Assembly: GCA_041389495.1 (NCBI GenBank)
Contig: JAWKRT010000001.1
Coordinates: 186,001-250,000, forward strand
Length of the DNA stretch: 64,000 nucleotides
Origin: Myxococcota bacterium
GTDB lineage: Bacteria > Myxococcota_A > UBA9160 > UBA4427
Reading direction: 5' to 3'
The first letter of the stretch is position 1, and each line of letters opens with the position of its first letter. Position numbers and translations under genes: made by a program. Positions 24,277 through 33,256 of this stretch are shown here, one piece after another. Below the pieces are notes generated by a model that saw only the letters and a list, made by a program, of their open reading frames with translations, had not been told where the DNA came from and searched no databases.

Positions 24277-25613
24277 CCCGCGACGGTGGCGCGCTCGAGG
24301 GCGCCGACCCCGAGGCCGCGTTCGAGCGCGAGGTGCGCGCGCACCTGCGCAGCAACTACGCGAAGTACCTGCTGCACGGCGTGCTCGGCCAGACGGGGAT
24401 GCGGCTCGTCAACGCGCCGACCTTCGTGCCCGCCTACGTGCACCTGCTCTCCGGGTCGGACCTCGTCGTCGGGCTCGCGCGCTCGCTGCAGTATCTCGGG
24501 ATGTTCGCGACGCCGCTCTTCGGCGCCGCGATCGTCGAATCGCGGCGGCGCGCCCTGCCCGTGGCGATCGCCGTCGGCGTCGCCATGCGCCTCCCCGTGC
24601 TCGGGCTCGCGCTCGCGGGGTTCTTCGTTCCCGCGCCGTGGAAGCTCCCGGCGATCTGCGCCCTGCTGCTCGCGTTCGGCGCCTTCCTCGGGATGCAGGG
24701 CGTCGCCTTCGGGGTCCTGATGGCGAAGCTCATTCCCGTCGAGCGGCGCGGGACGCTCGTCGGGCTGCGGCTCTTCGCGGGCGGTCTGCTCGCCGCGGCG
24801 GTCGCCGCCGTCGGCGGCTGGCTCGTCGAGGTGGACGCGTTCGGCGACGGCTACGCGAGCACGTTCGCGCTCGCCTTCGCGCTCACGTCGCTCGGGCTCC
24901 TCGTCTTCTCGCGCCTCCGCGAGCCGGCGACGCCGTCGGTGCGCCCGCGCGAGCCGATCGGCGCGCGCCTGCGCGCGCTGCCCGCGCTGCTGCGCAGCGA
25001 CACGCACTTCACGCGCTACTTCGTCGCGCGCGCGCTCGCGACCGCCGGCCGCATGTCGATGCCCTTCTACGCGCTCTTCGCGAAGCAGGCCATCGGGCTC
25101 TCGGGCGAGACGCTCGGCGTGCTCAGCACGTGCTTCCTGCTCGCGCAGACGGGCGCGAACCTCGGCTGGGGAAGGCTCGCCGATCGCGCGGGCTTCCGCG
25201 TCGTGTTCCTGGCGTCGCTCGCGACCTGGGCGGCGGCGACGCTCGGGCTGTTCGCGTCGAGCACGCTCCCGCACTTCGCCGTCGTCTTCGGCGCCGTCGG
25301 CGCCGGGTTCGGCGGCTTCCAGCTCTCGGCGCAGAACCTCGTGCTCGAGTTCGGCGAGCGCGACGACCTCCCCATGCGCATCGCCGTCGCCAACGCCGCG
25401 AGCGAGCTCGTCGGTGCGGCCGGGCCGCTCGTCGGCGGCGCGCTCGCGCACGCGGTCTCGTACGGCGCGGTGTTCGCGGTGTCGGTCGCCGCGCAGCTCG
25501 GCGCGATCGCGATCGTGCTGCTCTTCGTCGACGACCCGCGACACCGGCGCGCGAGCGCGCGTGCGCAGGTGCGTGCGTCGTCGGATGCGGACGGAGGGCC
25601 GGCGGACGGATGA
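24273..25613 (+). CDS. Major facilitator superfamily transporter
   Basis: A 446-residue inner-membrane transporter with about 12 hydrophobic segments. Cytoplasmic loop 2-3 carries the short basic VESRRRALP, the usual MFS signature position, and the equivalent loop in the second half reads GRLADRAGFRV. The N-terminal 30 residues are acidic and cytoplasmic. Its ATG overlaps the folC stop, so it is coupled to folate metabolism genetically; transport of folate, its precursors or an antifolate is a guess from position only. A nested hairpin follows 27 nt after the stop, so the unit ends here. Confidence 0.85.
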   Translation: MTRDGGALEGADPEAAFEREVRAHLRSNYAKYLLHGVLGQTGMRLVNAPTFVPAYVHLLSGSDLVVGLARSLQYLGMFATPLFGAAIVESRRRALPVAIAVGVAMRLPVLGLALAGFFVPAPWKLPAICALLLAFGAFLGMQGVAFGVLMAKLIPVERRGTLVGLRLFAGGLLAAAVAAVGGWLVEVDAFGDGYASTFALAFALTSLGLLVFSRLREPATPSVRPREPIGARLRALPALLRSDTHFTRYFVARALATAGRMSMPFYALFAKQAIGLSGETLGVLSTCFLLAQTGANLGWGRLADRAGFRVVFLASLATWAAATLGLFASSTLPHFAVVFGAVGAGFGGFQLSAQNLVLEFGERDDLPMRIAVANAASELVGAAGPLVGGALAHAVSYGAVFAVSVAAQLGAIAIVLLFVDDPRHRRASARAQVRASSDADGGPADG

Positions 25614-25640
25614 GGAGAGGCGGGAGCCCCGAACGAAGAC

Positions 25641-25693
25641 GCCCGGGCCGGCTCTCCGCACAGAGTGCGGAGGGAGGGGTAGCCGGCCCGGGC
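25641..25693 (+). terminator. Nested two-part hairpin terminator
   Basis: An outer 13-bp stem (25641-25653 with 25681-25693) encloses a perfect 7-bp stem (25654-25660 with 25666-25672, loop CAGAG). It is followed by GAGGGGTTCTTCGTTAT. It lies 27 nt after the MFS stop and should end the folC-MFS unit. Confidence 0.75.
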
Positions 25694-25864
25694 GAGGGGT
25701 TCTTCGTTATGTGCGACGAGGAGAGAGCAAGCGACGTGCCAGCGCTGGGGCGATCGTGCAGCAACGCGGGCAAGCACGCGTTCTCCCGTGGTCTTGGTCA
25801 CACGGCTGCGTCGGAGGCGGGCGCACGGGGCGCGCAGCACGCGCGCAGCCGCGAGCCGGCCGGT

Positions 25865-25879
25865 GACACAATTTGTGTC
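25865..25879 (+). promoter_or_regulatory. 15-bp palindrome GACACAATTTGTGTC, candidate operator
   Basis: Two perfect 7-nt arms (GACACAA and TTGTGTC) flank a central T. The AT-rich core stands out in this GC-rich window. It lies about 100 nt upstream of the candidate promoter at 25972-26000 and 173 nt before the amine-oxidase start. The form suits a dimeric repressor or activator; no regulator gene is adjacent. Confidence 0.55.
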
Positions 25880-25971
25880 TCGCACGCGCCTTCGTGAGCG
25901 CAGCGCGCGGACCCCCGGAGCGCGCAGAGCGAAGGCTCGCGCGTCGGCGCGCCGGTCGACGAGCGGCCGCG

Positions 25972-26000
25972 CTGACGCGTGGCACCGCGCGGGCTACCGT
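25972..26000 (+). promoter_or_regulatory. Candidate promoter of the FAD amine-oxidase gene
   Basis: CTGACG (25972-25977), a 17-nt spacer and TACCGT (25995-26000), 52 nt before the ATG at 26053. Confidence 0.45.
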
Positions 26001-26052
26001 CGGCGCCCGCTCGCGCGGCCCGCGCGACGCGCCCCTCCGGAGGTTGTCGCGC

Positions 26053-27399
26053 ATGCCCCGCTCGCACGCGTCCGGCCTCCGCGCGGTCGTCGTCGGCGCC
26101 GGCCTCGCCGGTCTCGCCGCCGCGTGGCGGCTGCGCGAGCGCGGCTTCGACGTCGAGGTGCTCGAGCGGCGCGGGCAGTGCGGCGGGAGGCTCGGCTGCG
26201 AGCGCGTCGACGGGTTCCACGTCGAGAGCGCACTGCACGTCGCGCGCACGAGCGACCGGCACCTTCCGGGCTGGATCCACGCGGTCGGGCTCGCCGACGA
26301 GCTGCTTCCGCTGCGGCCGGTCACGACCGCGCAGCTCGCGGCGGGTCGCGTCGTCGCGACGTCGGCGCGCTCTCCGCTCGAAGTCGCACGGCGGCGCGGT
26401 GTGCCGCTCGTGGCCGGGCTGCGGACGCTCCGGCTCCCGCGCCTCATGCGCCGCTACGCACCGCTGCTCGATCGCGACGCGCCCGAACGCGCCGCGCGAC
26501 TCGACGACCGCAGCGTCGGCGACTTCGCACGGCTCTACTTCGGGCGCGGCGTGTACGAGCGCTTCTGCGAGCCGCTCGCCGCCGCGCCGGGCGGCGGCGA
26601 CGCCGACGAGCTCTCGCGCGTCGTGTTCCTGCTCGAGTGGCTGGCGGAGTCGGGCGGCCACGTCGGCGTGGCGCGCCGCGGCCTCTCGGAGCTGCCGCTC
26701 GCCGCGGCCGAGCGGCTCGGCGTCCATACGCGCACGCGGGCGGCGCGCATCGCGCGCGCGGGCGGGTGTCTCGAGGTCGAGGTCGCCGGCGCGGCGCGCC
26801 GCGAGGCGGACGTCGTCGTCGTCGCGACCGGCCCCGGCGAGGCGGCCGCTCTCTGCGAGCCGCTGCTCTCGACGCCCGAGCGCGAGTTCCTGCGCGCCGT
26901 CCGCCTGCGCTCCGAGGCCGTGCTCGTCGCGGCGCTCCACCGTCCGGCCTCCGGTGCGCCGCACTACGTGCGCGTGCCGGCCGTCGAGGGCGAGATCGTC
27001 GATGCGCTGCTCGTCGAGCCGGGCATCGCCGACGGGCGCGCGCCGCTCGGTGGCGGGCTCGCGACGGTGACGGCCAACGCCGCGTTCTGCGTCTCGAGCG
27101 AGGGCGCGAACGACGAGGTCGTCGAGAAGGAGCTCGTCTCCGCGCTCGAGCGCATCTACCCGACCGTCGTCGGCACGATCGACTTCACCGTCCTCTTCCG
27201 CCGCACGGCCGCCGTGCCGGTGTTCGAGGTCGGCGCCTATCGCGCGCTCGATCGCTTCCGCCGCGTGCAGCGCGACCACCGCGCGCGCGGGCGTCGCGTG
27301 TACTTCGCCGGCGACCATCTCGCGGGCAACGCGGCCGACGCGATCGTGGGGAGCGGCTTCCGCGCCGCCGACGAGGCGGCGGCCGACCTCGGCGCCTAG
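26053..27399 (+). CDS. FAD-dependent amine oxidase/protoporphyrinogen-oxidase-like protein
   Basis: A 448-residue flavoprotein. The N-terminal dinucleotide-binding motif is complete (AVVVGAGLAGLAAAWRLRERGFDVEVLERR, residues 11-40) and is followed by GGR, the usual amine-oxidase/HemY continuation. The C-terminal FAD motif reads RVYFAGDHLAGNAADAIVGSG. Between them the substrate domain is divergent. HemY-type protoporphyrinogen oxidase, carotenoid desaturase and monoamine oxidase relatives all share this plan, and I cannot choose among them. No heme or carotenoid biosynthesis gene adjoins. GGAGG lies 9 nt before the ATG. Its stop codon overlaps that of the convergent dioxygenase gene (CTAG). Confidence 0.85.
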   Translation: MPRSHASGLRAVVVGAGLAGLAAAWRLRERGFDVEVLERRGQCGGRLGCERVDGFHVESALHVARTSDRHLPGWIHAVGLADELLPLRPVTTAQLAAGRVVATSARSPLEVARRRGVPLVAGLRTLRLPRLMRRYAPLLDRDAPERAARLDDRSVGDFARLYFGRGVYERFCEPLAAAPGGGDADELSRVVFLLEWLAESGGHVGVARRGLSELPLAAAERLGVHTRTRAARIARAGGCLEVEVAGAARREADVVVVATGPGEAAALCEPLLSTPEREFLRAVRLRSEAVLVAALHRPASGAPHYVRVPAVEGEIVDALLVEPGIADGRAPLGGGLATVTANAAFCVSSEGANDEVVEKELVSALERIYPTVVGTIDFTVLFRRTAAVPVFEVGAYRALDRFRRVQRDHRARGRRVYFAGDHLAGNAADAIVGSGFRAADEAAADLGA

Positions 27400-28391
27400 C
27401 GTTCGTACTCCGCGAAGGCGGCCATCTGCGCGCGCAGGAAGTCCTCGTAGGTCTCCGCGTCCCGGCCATCGCCGTCGCGCGGCGCGAGCCCGAGGGCCGC
27501 AGGGGCCACCGCGACGTCGTGCGCCGGCTCGAGGAAGAGCGGGATCGAGAGGCGCCGCCGGCCCGTCGCGCGCACGCGGTGCGCGGTCGCGCGCAGCCGG
27601 CCCCCGCTCATGCGCTCGAGCGCGCGGCCCGTGTTCACGACGAAGGTGTCGGCGGCGAACGGGACGGATCGCCAGCGGCCCGCGCCGTCGCGCACCTCGA
27701 GCCCGCCGACCTCGTCCTGGTGGAGCAGCGTGAGTACGCCGCTGTCGACGTGCGTCTCGCACGCGAGCGGTGCGCCGTCGTCGGCCGACGTCTCGACCGG
27801 TGCGAGCCCGGCGGGATAGAGGTTCAGCCGCAGCGTCGAGAGGCTGCGCGGGCGCGCGAACGCCGACGCGGCGAGCGCCGCATCGCCGCCGAGCGCCGCG
27901 GCGAGCGCGCGCACGAGCGCGACCCCGAGTGCCGACACGGCGCCGAAGTAGTCGGCGACTGCGCGGTGCCAGTCGCCGTCGAGCTCGTCGGGCAGCGCGG
28001 GAAGCTCGTACCACGGGCGCGCGAGCAGGTCGCGGTCGGACGCGGCGAGGCGCGGGTCGCCGAGGTCGAGCCCTTCCTTTCCGGCGACCGCGCTCGGGAA
28101 CCAGCCTCGGTAGACGTTGCGGCTCTGGTCGTTCCAGCGCCGCGGCGCGGCGAGGTGCTTGCGCTCGGGGGGCAGCGCGAAGAACCGCTCGGCGGCCGCG
28201 CGCATGCGCGCGACGACCGGCGCCGGGACACCGTGGCCGCGCACGGTCGCGAAGCCGGTCCGCTCGCATGCGTCGCGCAGCGCCTCGCGCGCGCGGAGCG
28301 CGGGCGAGGCGTCGCGCGCCGAAGCGGGCGGGCCCGCGACGAGCGGAGCCACGTCGATGCACGGGATCGCGTCGTGCTCCGGCGCGCTCAC
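27396..28391 (-). CDS. 2-oxoglutarate/Fe(II)-dependent oxygenase (IPNS-like)
   Basis: A 331-residue oxygenase with the two-part layout of isopenicillin-N-synthase-like enzymes. The N-terminal DIOX_N-like part contains CIDVAPLV, ACERTGFATVRGHGV and MRAAAERFFALPPERK. The catalytic core has the iron-binding HXD in ETHVDSGVLTLLHQD and a distal His in RATAHRV. The 2OG-binding RXS is RRLSIPLFLEP. Members hydroxylate, desaturate or cyclise small molecules; the substrate is unknown. The GTG at 28391 overlaps the mutS2 stop by 4 nt, so it is translationally coupled to mutS2 although the functions seem unrelated. Confidence 0.88.
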   Translation of the reverse strand: MSAPEHDAIPCIDVAPLVAGPPASARDASPALRAREALRDACERTGFATVRGHGVPAPVVARMRAAAERFFALPPERKHLAAPRRWNDQSRNVYRGWFPSAVAGKEGLDLGDPRLAASDRDLLARPWYELPALPDELDGDWHRAVADYFGAVSALGVALVRALAAALGGDAALAASAFARPRSLSTLRLNLYPAGLAPVETSADDGAPLACETHVDSGVLTLLHQDEVGGLEVRDGAGRWRSVPFAADTFVVNTGRALERMSGGRLRATAHRVRATGRRRLSIPLFLEPAHDVAVAPAALGLAPRDGDGRDAETYEDFLRAQMAAFAEYER

Positions 28392-30865
28392 GCGAGCTCC
28401 GCCTCGGTGACGCCGTCGCCGCCCGGCTCGTCGGGCGAGCGGACGTCGCTCGCCCACGGGCACGCCGCGAGGTGCTCGCGCACGGCCGCGCGCAGCGCGC
28501 CCGTGCCGATCCCGTGCACCACCCGCACGCCGTCGCGCGACTCGCTGCGGGCGCGGTCGACGAGCTCGTCGACGCGCTCGAGCGCCTCGTGCACGCGGAG
28601 GCCGCGCACGTCGCACTCCGCGCGTCCGCCGCGCGCCGCGCTCGCGTCGGCGCCCGACGGCGCGGCGCGCTCGATGCGGATGCGATCCGCCCCGCGCGCG
28701 CGCGGCGCAGCCGGCGCCGCGCGGAGCTCGTCGGCGCGCAGCACGAGGCGTGCGCTCCCGGCCCGCACGGTCACGCGGCCCGACGCGTCGGGGAGCGACT
28801 CGAGCGTCGCGAGGGTCGCGCCGCGAACGACGACCGCATCGCCCGGCCGCGCGCGCGCCCAGTCGATCGCGATCGGAGCGCCGGCGCGTCGTTCGCCGCC
28901 GGCGTCGGTGCCGCTCCCGGTCGTCGCGTCGCGGTGGCTCGCCGCGGCTTCGCCGTCCGGCGCGGCGCGCCCGCGCTCCTCGACGGCGCGAGCGTGCGCG
29001 CGCTCGAGCCCCTGGAGTCGCTCGCGGGCGTGCGCCGCATCGCGCGCGGAGCCGCCGCGCTGCAGGTCGCGGATCACGGCGGCCACCTGCGCGTGCGCGT
29101 CGCGGAAGGCGCGGTCGAGGTCGTCGCGCATCGCGCGGACGAGCGCGTCGCGCCGCTCCTGCAGCCGCTCGAGCCGTTCGCGGTAGGCATCTCGCGCCTG
29201 CTCGCTCTCGGCGCGCAGCCGCGCGGCCTCGCGCTGCTCGCGCTCGAGCGCGGCGCGGCTCGTCGCGAGCTCGGTGAGCAGCTGCTCGAGCTCGACGTCC
29301 TCGCGCGCGAGCAGCTCCTTCGCGCGCTCGAGCACGTCGCGCGGCATGCCCATCCGCGCCGCCACGGTCGTCGCGGCCGACGTCCCGGGCGAGCCGATCA
29401 CGAGCCGGTACGTCGGTGCCAGCGTCTGCGGATCGAACGCGACGCTCGCGTTGCAGAAGCGCTCGTCCGCGCTCGCCATCTCCTTCAGCAGGTTGTAGTG
29501 CGTCGTCGCGACGACGCGGGCGCCGCGATCGGCGAGCCGTTCGAGCACCGCCTGCGCGATCGCCGCGCCCTCGGCCGGGTCGGTCCCGACGCCGATCTCG
29601 TCGAGCACGACGAGCGAGCGCGGCGTCGCCGTCTTCGCGATCGCCGCGAGGTTGGCGAGGTGCGCGGAGAACGTCGAGAGGTTCGCGCGGATGTCCTGCT
29701 CGTCGCCGATGTCGGCGTACACGGCGTCGACGAGCGCGACGCGCGCTCCGGGTGCGGCGGCGATGTGCAGGCCGGCGCGCGCGCAGAGCGCGGCGAGCGC
29801 GAGCGCCTTCATCGCGACGGTCTTGCCGCCGGCGTTCGGGCCCGAGACGACGAGCACGCGGTACGCGTCGCCGAGACGTACGTCGTTCGCGACGCACGCC
29901 TCGCGCGCGATCAGCGGATGGCGCAGCTGGGCCAGGTCGAAGACGCCGTCGTCGGCGAGCGCGGGCGCCGTCGCGTCCTGGGCGCGCGACAGGCGCGCGC
30001 GCGCGAACGCGAGGTCGATCTCGACGAGCACCTCGAGCGACGCGCGCACGGCGGGGAGCTCGAGTGCGACCTCGTGCGAGAGTGCGCGCAGGATGCGGTC
30101 GACCTCGTGCGCGGCGTCGAGCTCGGCTTGTTTGAGCCGGTTGTTCGCCTCGACCACCGGCTCGGGCTCGATGAAGAGGGTGGTTCCCGTGTTCGACGCG
30201 TCGTGGACGATGCCGCGCACGCGCCCGCGCATGTCGGCGCGGACGGGGAGCACGTAGCGGTCGTTGCGGACGGTCACGAAGTCGTCCGACAGCGCCTCGC
30301 GCACGCTCGACGAGCGCAGAAGCCGATCGATCCGCGACTCGAGGTCGTGCTTCTGGCGCGCGATGCGCGCGCGCGCTTCGCGCAGCGCGGGCGAGGCCTC
30401 GTCGCGCACGTCGCCACTCGCGTCGATGCAGCGTTCGAGCTCGCGCGCGAGGCGCTCGTGGCTGCCGATGGCGTCGCCGAGGTCGGCGAGCGCGGGCGCG
30501 ACGGCGGCGCGCGGCGCGAGGTGTGCGCGCGCGCCGTGCAGGACGGCGAGGGCCGTCGCGACGTCGCGGAGCTGCGTGCCCGCGAGCGGCGCGCCCTTCT
30601 CCGCGCGAGCGAGGTGGGCCTCGAGCTCGCTCGCGACGCCGCCGAGCCCGGGTTCCTCGGTCGCGTCGACGAGTGCGCGCGCCTCCGTCGTGCGCGCGAG
30701 CCACTCGCGCGCCTGCGCGTCGGTGCGCGCGAAGACGCGTGCGGTCGCGTCGCCCTCGCAGAGCCACGCGCGCGCTCCCGGCGTGCGGCACTCGCCCGCG
30801 AGCGCGGCGACGAGCGACGGCCATTCGAGGCGTTCGAGCGTCTTCTGCGCAGCCGTGAAGCTCAT
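28388..30865 (-). CDS. mutS2: MutS2 family ATPase/endonuclease
   Basis: An 825-residue MutS2, a MutS relative that lacks the mismatch-recognition domain. It binds branched DNA or stalled ribosomes rather than mismatches. The ATPase has Walker A SGPNAGGKTVAMKALAL, Walker B SLVVLDEIGVGTDPAEG and the TTHYNLLKE switch. A long coiled-coil clamp region follows (about 520-620). The C-terminus is an Smr domain: CDVRGLRVHEALERVDELVDRA and VRVVHGIGTGALRAAVREHL. Length and domain order match the family. ATG at 30865. It is divergent from murQ across 63 nt that hold a CACGTG-centred palindrome. Confidence 0.95.
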   Translation of the reverse strand: MSFTAAQKTLERLEWPSLVAALAGECRTPGARAWLCEGDATARVFARTDAQAREWLARTTEARALVDATEEPGLGGVASELEAHLARAEKGAPLAGTQLRDVATALAVLHGARAHLAPRAAVAPALADLGDAIGSHERLARELERCIDASGDVRDEASPALREARARIARQKHDLESRIDRLLRSSSVREALSDDFVTVRNDRYVLPVRADMRGRVRGIVHDASNTGTTLFIEPEPVVEANNRLKQAELDAAHEVDRILRALSHEVALELPAVRASLEVLVEIDLAFARARLSRAQDATAPALADDGVFDLAQLRHPLIAREACVANDVRLGDAYRVLVVSGPNAGGKTVAMKALALAALCARAGLHIAAAPGARVALVDAVYADIGDEQDIRANLSTFSAHLANLAAIAKTATPRSLVVLDEIGVGTDPAEGAAIAQAVLERLADRGARVVATTHYNLLKEMASADERFCNASVAFDPQTLAPTYRLVIGSPGTSAATTVAARMGMPRDVLERAKELLAREDVELEQLLTELATSRAALEREQREAARLRAESEQARDAYRERLERLQERRDALVRAMRDDLDRAFRDAHAQVAAVIRDLQRGGSARDAAHARERLQGLERAHARAVEERGRAAPDGEAAASHRDATTGSGTDAGGERRAGAPIAIDWARARPGDAVVVRGATLATLESLPDASGRVTVRAGSARLVLRADELRAAPAAPRARGADRIRIERAAPSGADASAARGGRAECDVRGLRVHEALERVDELVDRARSESRDGVRVVHGIGTGALRAAVREHLAACPWASDVRSPDEPGGDGVTEAELA

Positions 30866-30880
30866 CTGCCGCTCGTGGAA

Positions 30881-30892
30881 GCCCACGTGGGC
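30881..30892. promoter_or_regulatory. 12-bp palindrome GCCCACGTGGGC between mutS2 and murQ
   Basis: A perfect palindrome in the 63-nt divergent gap, 16 nt from the mutS2 start and 36 nt from the murQ start. It may be an operator for one or both genes. GC-rich palindromes arise easily by chance in this window. Confidence 0.35.
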
Positions 30893-30928
30893 CTCGAGTC
30901 CCAAAAACGTTCGACCGATCGGCGCCGC

Positions 30929-31837
30929 ATGTCGCACCCCCCGCCCCGAGGCGCCCGCGATTCCGACGCGGACGCGGACGCGCCGTCGTCGACGGCGTGC
31001 GGGGTGGAGGCGGCGCTCCGCGAGGCGCCGACCGAGCAGCTGCTCGCTTCCGCGCGACACCTCGACCGGCTCAGTGTAGAGGACGCGCTCGCGCTGATTC
31101 ACCGCGAGGACGGCGTCGCGCACCGCGCCGTCGGCGCCGTGCTCCCGCGCATCGCCGAGGCGGTGGACGTGCTCGTGTGCGCGATCGGCGGCGGAGGACG
31201 GTGGTTCAACGTCGGCGCCGGGACGAGCGGGCGGCTCGGCGTGCTCGACGCGGCCGAGATCCCGCCCACGTTCGGAATGCCGCACCAGGTGGTGCAGGGC
31301 GTGATCGCCGGGGGCGACCGCGCGCTGCGCCGCGCGATCGAAGGCGCCGAGGACGACTTCGACGCCGCGCGGCTCGCGCTCCAGGAGCGCGGCCTCGGCC
31401 TCGGCGACGCGGTCGTCGCGATCTCCGCGAGCGGCCACACGCCGTTCGCGCTCGGCGCGATCGAGTGCGCGACCGAGCTCGGCGCACGCACCATCGCGAT
31501 CACGAACGTTCCCGGCTCGCCGCTCGCCGAGATGGCGGAGATCGCGATCGCACCGAACACGGGCGCCGAGGTCGTCGCGGGCTCGACGCGCATGAAGGCC
31601 GGGCTCTCGCAGAAGATGGTGCTCGCGATGCTCTCGACCGCGGTGATGGTGCAGCTCGGGCGCGTCGAGGGGAACCTGATGACGCACATGGCGCCGGTCT
31701 CGCAGAAGCTGTCGAGCCGCTCGGTGCGCATCGTCGCGACGCTCGCGGAGATCGACGAGGCGGAGGCGCGCGCGCTCCTCGACCGGCACGGCGGCGAGCT
31801 CGAGGCCGCGCTCCGCGCGGCGCGCGCGCGACGCTAG
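30929..31837 (+). CDS. murQ: N-acetylmuramic acid 6-phosphate etherase
   Basis: A 302-residue SIS-domain lyase that splits D-lactate from MurNAc-6-phosphate to give GlcNAc-6-phosphate during cell-wall recycling. Signature runs are NVGAGTSGRLGVLDAAEIPPTFG, VIAGG, EDDFDAA, ISASGHTPFALGAI and the family-defining GSTRMKAGLSQKMVLAMLSTAVM followed by GRVEGNLM. Length is normal. An acidic N-terminus (DSDADADA) precedes the fold. glmU and glmS, which make UDP-GlcNAc, are 5-9 kb away, so this region carries both salvage and synthesis steps for amino sugars. MurNAc uptake and kinase genes are not seen here. Confidence 0.95.
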   Translation: MSHPPPRGARDSDADADAPSSTACGVEAALREAPTEQLLASARHLDRLSVEDALALIHREDGVAHRAVGAVLPRIAEAVDVLVCAIGGGGRWFNVGAGTSGRLGVLDAAEIPPTFGMPHQVVQGVIAGGDRALRRAIEGAEDDFDAARLALQERGLGLGDAVVAISASGHTPFALGAIECATELGARTIAITNVPGSPLAEMAEIAIAPNTGAEVVAGSTRMKAGLSQKMVLAMLSTAVMVQLGRVEGNLMTHMAPVSQKLSSRSVRIVATLAEIDEAEARALLDRHGGELEAALRAARARR

Positions 31838-31873
31838 GCGAGCGCGCCTCGCCGCGCGCGGCGCCGCGGCGCG

Positions 31874-33043
31874 CTAGATGGCCCGCTCGCCCGTGATGTG
31901 CTCGCCGAGGATGAGCGTGTGCACGTCGTGCGTTCCCTCGTAGGTGCGCACGGTCTCGAGATTCATCATGTGCCGCATCGCCTGGTAGTCGTCGACGATG
32001 CCGTTCGCGCCGAGCAGGTCGCGCGCCGCGCGCGCCACGCGCAGAGCGACGTCCACGTTGTTGCGCTTGGCCATCGAGACCATCGTGTGGTGGAGGCGAC
32101 CTTCGTCCTTGATGCGACCGACGTGCAGCGCGAGCAGCTGCCCCTTCGTGATCTCCGTGAGCATGTCGACGAGCTTGGCCTGCGTGAGCTGCTTCGCCGC
32201 GAGCACGCCGTTCTGCACGACGCGCTGCTTCGTGTAGACGAGCACCTCGTCGTAGCAGGCCATCGCGGCGCCGAGCGCGCCCCATGCGATGCCGTAGCGC
32301 GCCTGGTTGAGGCACGAGAGCGCCGCCCCGATGCCGTGCGCGTCGGGCAGCCGGTTCGACTCCGGCACCTCGACGCCGTCGAGGAAGAGCTCGCTCGTGA
32401 CCGAGCCGCGCAGCGACATCTTGCCCTTGATGTCGCGCGCGTCGAAGCCCTTGCGATCGGTCTCGACGAGGAAGCCGCGCACGCCGTCCTCGGTGCGCGC
32501 CCACACGATGGCGATGCGCGCCAGCGTCCCGTTCGTGATCCACCGCTTCGTGCCGTTCAGCACCCAGGCGTCGCCGCGTCGCTCCGCGCGCGTGCGCATG
32601 CCGGTGACGAAGCTGCCGAAGTCGGGCTCCGTGAGTCCGAAGCAGCCGATCGCCCGCCCCGCGGCCATCTCGGGCAGCCACGTCGCGCGCTGCTCCTCGC
32701 TGCCGTACGCGCGGATCGGGAACATGCAGAGCGAACCCTGCACCGACGCGAACGAGCGCAGGCCCGAGTCGCCGCGCTCGAGCTCCTGCATCAGGAGCCC
32801 GTACGCGACGTTGTTCATGCCCGCGCACCCGTAGCCTTCGAGGTTGGCGCCGAACATGCCGAGCTCGGCCATCTGCGGGACGAGCTCCATCGGGAAGCTC
32901 CCGTCCCGACGCACGTGCTCCTGGATGCGCGGCAGGAACTCCGCGCTCACCCAGGCCCGCACGGCATCGCGCACGCCGCGCTCCTCGTCGGAGTAGTGGA
33001 AGTCGTCGAGCAGCAGGAAGTCGGGCGAGGCGTAGTCGGCCAT
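31874..33043 (-). CDS. gcdH: Glutaryl-CoA dehydrogenase-like acyl-CoA dehydrogenase
   Basis: A 389-residue acyl-CoA dehydrogenase closest to glutaryl-CoA dehydrogenase, the FAD enzyme that oxidises and decarboxylates glutaryl-CoA to crotonyl-CoA in Lys/Trp and aromatic degradation. Evidence: RSFASVQGSLCMFPIRAYGSEEQ with Arg96 at the position that binds the distal carboxylate, GCFGLTEPDFGS, WITNGTLARIAIVWA, and the catalytic Glu369 in TYEGTHDVHTLILG. One deviation: the usual GSDP after LTEP reads GSFV (143-146), in the loop near the flavin. ATG at 33043. A TATACT box lies just upstream. No electron-transfer-flavoprotein or other glutarate gene is adjacent. Confidence 0.88.
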   Translation of the reverse strand: MADYASPDFLLLDDFHYSDEERGVRDAVRAWVSAEFLPRIQEHVRRDGSFPMELVPQMAELGMFGANLEGYGCAGMNNVAYGLLMQELERGDSGLRSFASVQGSLCMFPIRAYGSEEQRATWLPEMAAGRAIGCFGLTEPDFGSFVTGMRTRAERRGDAWVLNGTKRWITNGTLARIAIVWARTEDGVRGFLVETDRKGFDARDIKGKMSLRGSVTSELFLDGVEVPESNRLPDAHGIGAALSCLNQARYGIAWGALGAAMACYDEVLVYTKQRVVQNGVLAAKQLTQAKLVDMLTEITKGQLLALHVGRIKDEGRLHHTMVSMAKRNNVDVALRVARAARDLLGANGIVDDYQAMRHMMNLETVRTYEGTHDVHTLILGEHITGERAI

Positions 33044-33073
33044 CGGGCCTCCGGGGCGGGTCGGTGGCGCAGC

Positions 33074-33079
33074 AGTATA
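33074..33079 (-). promoter_or_regulatory. -10 box TATACT before the glutaryl-CoA dehydrogenase gene
   Basis: TATACT on the minus strand matches five of six consensus bases and lies 30 nt before the ATG at 33043. A clear -35 at 16-18 nt is not visible. Confidence 0.45.
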
Positions 33080-33109
33080 GGAACGCGGACCGCTCGACGG
33101 TGGAACGCA

Positions 33110-33144
33110 GAGAGGGCCCGGCGGCGCTGCCGCCGGGCCCTCTC
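33110..33144 (-). terminator. 16-bp hairpin terminator of the phasin-like gene
   Basis: 33110-33125 and 33129-33144 are exact reverse complements around GCT. It lies between the phasin-like gene and the glutaryl-CoA dehydrogenase promoter, both leftward, so it should separate the two units. Confidence 0.75.
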
Positions 33145-33256
33145 GCCGAAGACCCTCTGCTCGGATTCGTCCCGTTCGCTTCGCGCCGACGGCAGGAGTG
33201 GGCCAGCGGCTGGACCGGCCCTGCCGGGCTCCCGGCGCGAAGCGCGGGAGCCGCGG

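Larger units (their letters stand above)
25614..26052 (+). other. Non-coding region between MFS and amine-oxidase genes, 439 nt
   Basis: No gene recognised. It contains the nested terminator at 25641-25693, an AT-richer 15-bp palindrome at 25865-25879, and a promoter-like pair at 25972-26000 in front of the amine-oxidase gene. The stretch 25690-25860 has no structure that I can name. Confidence 0.5.
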
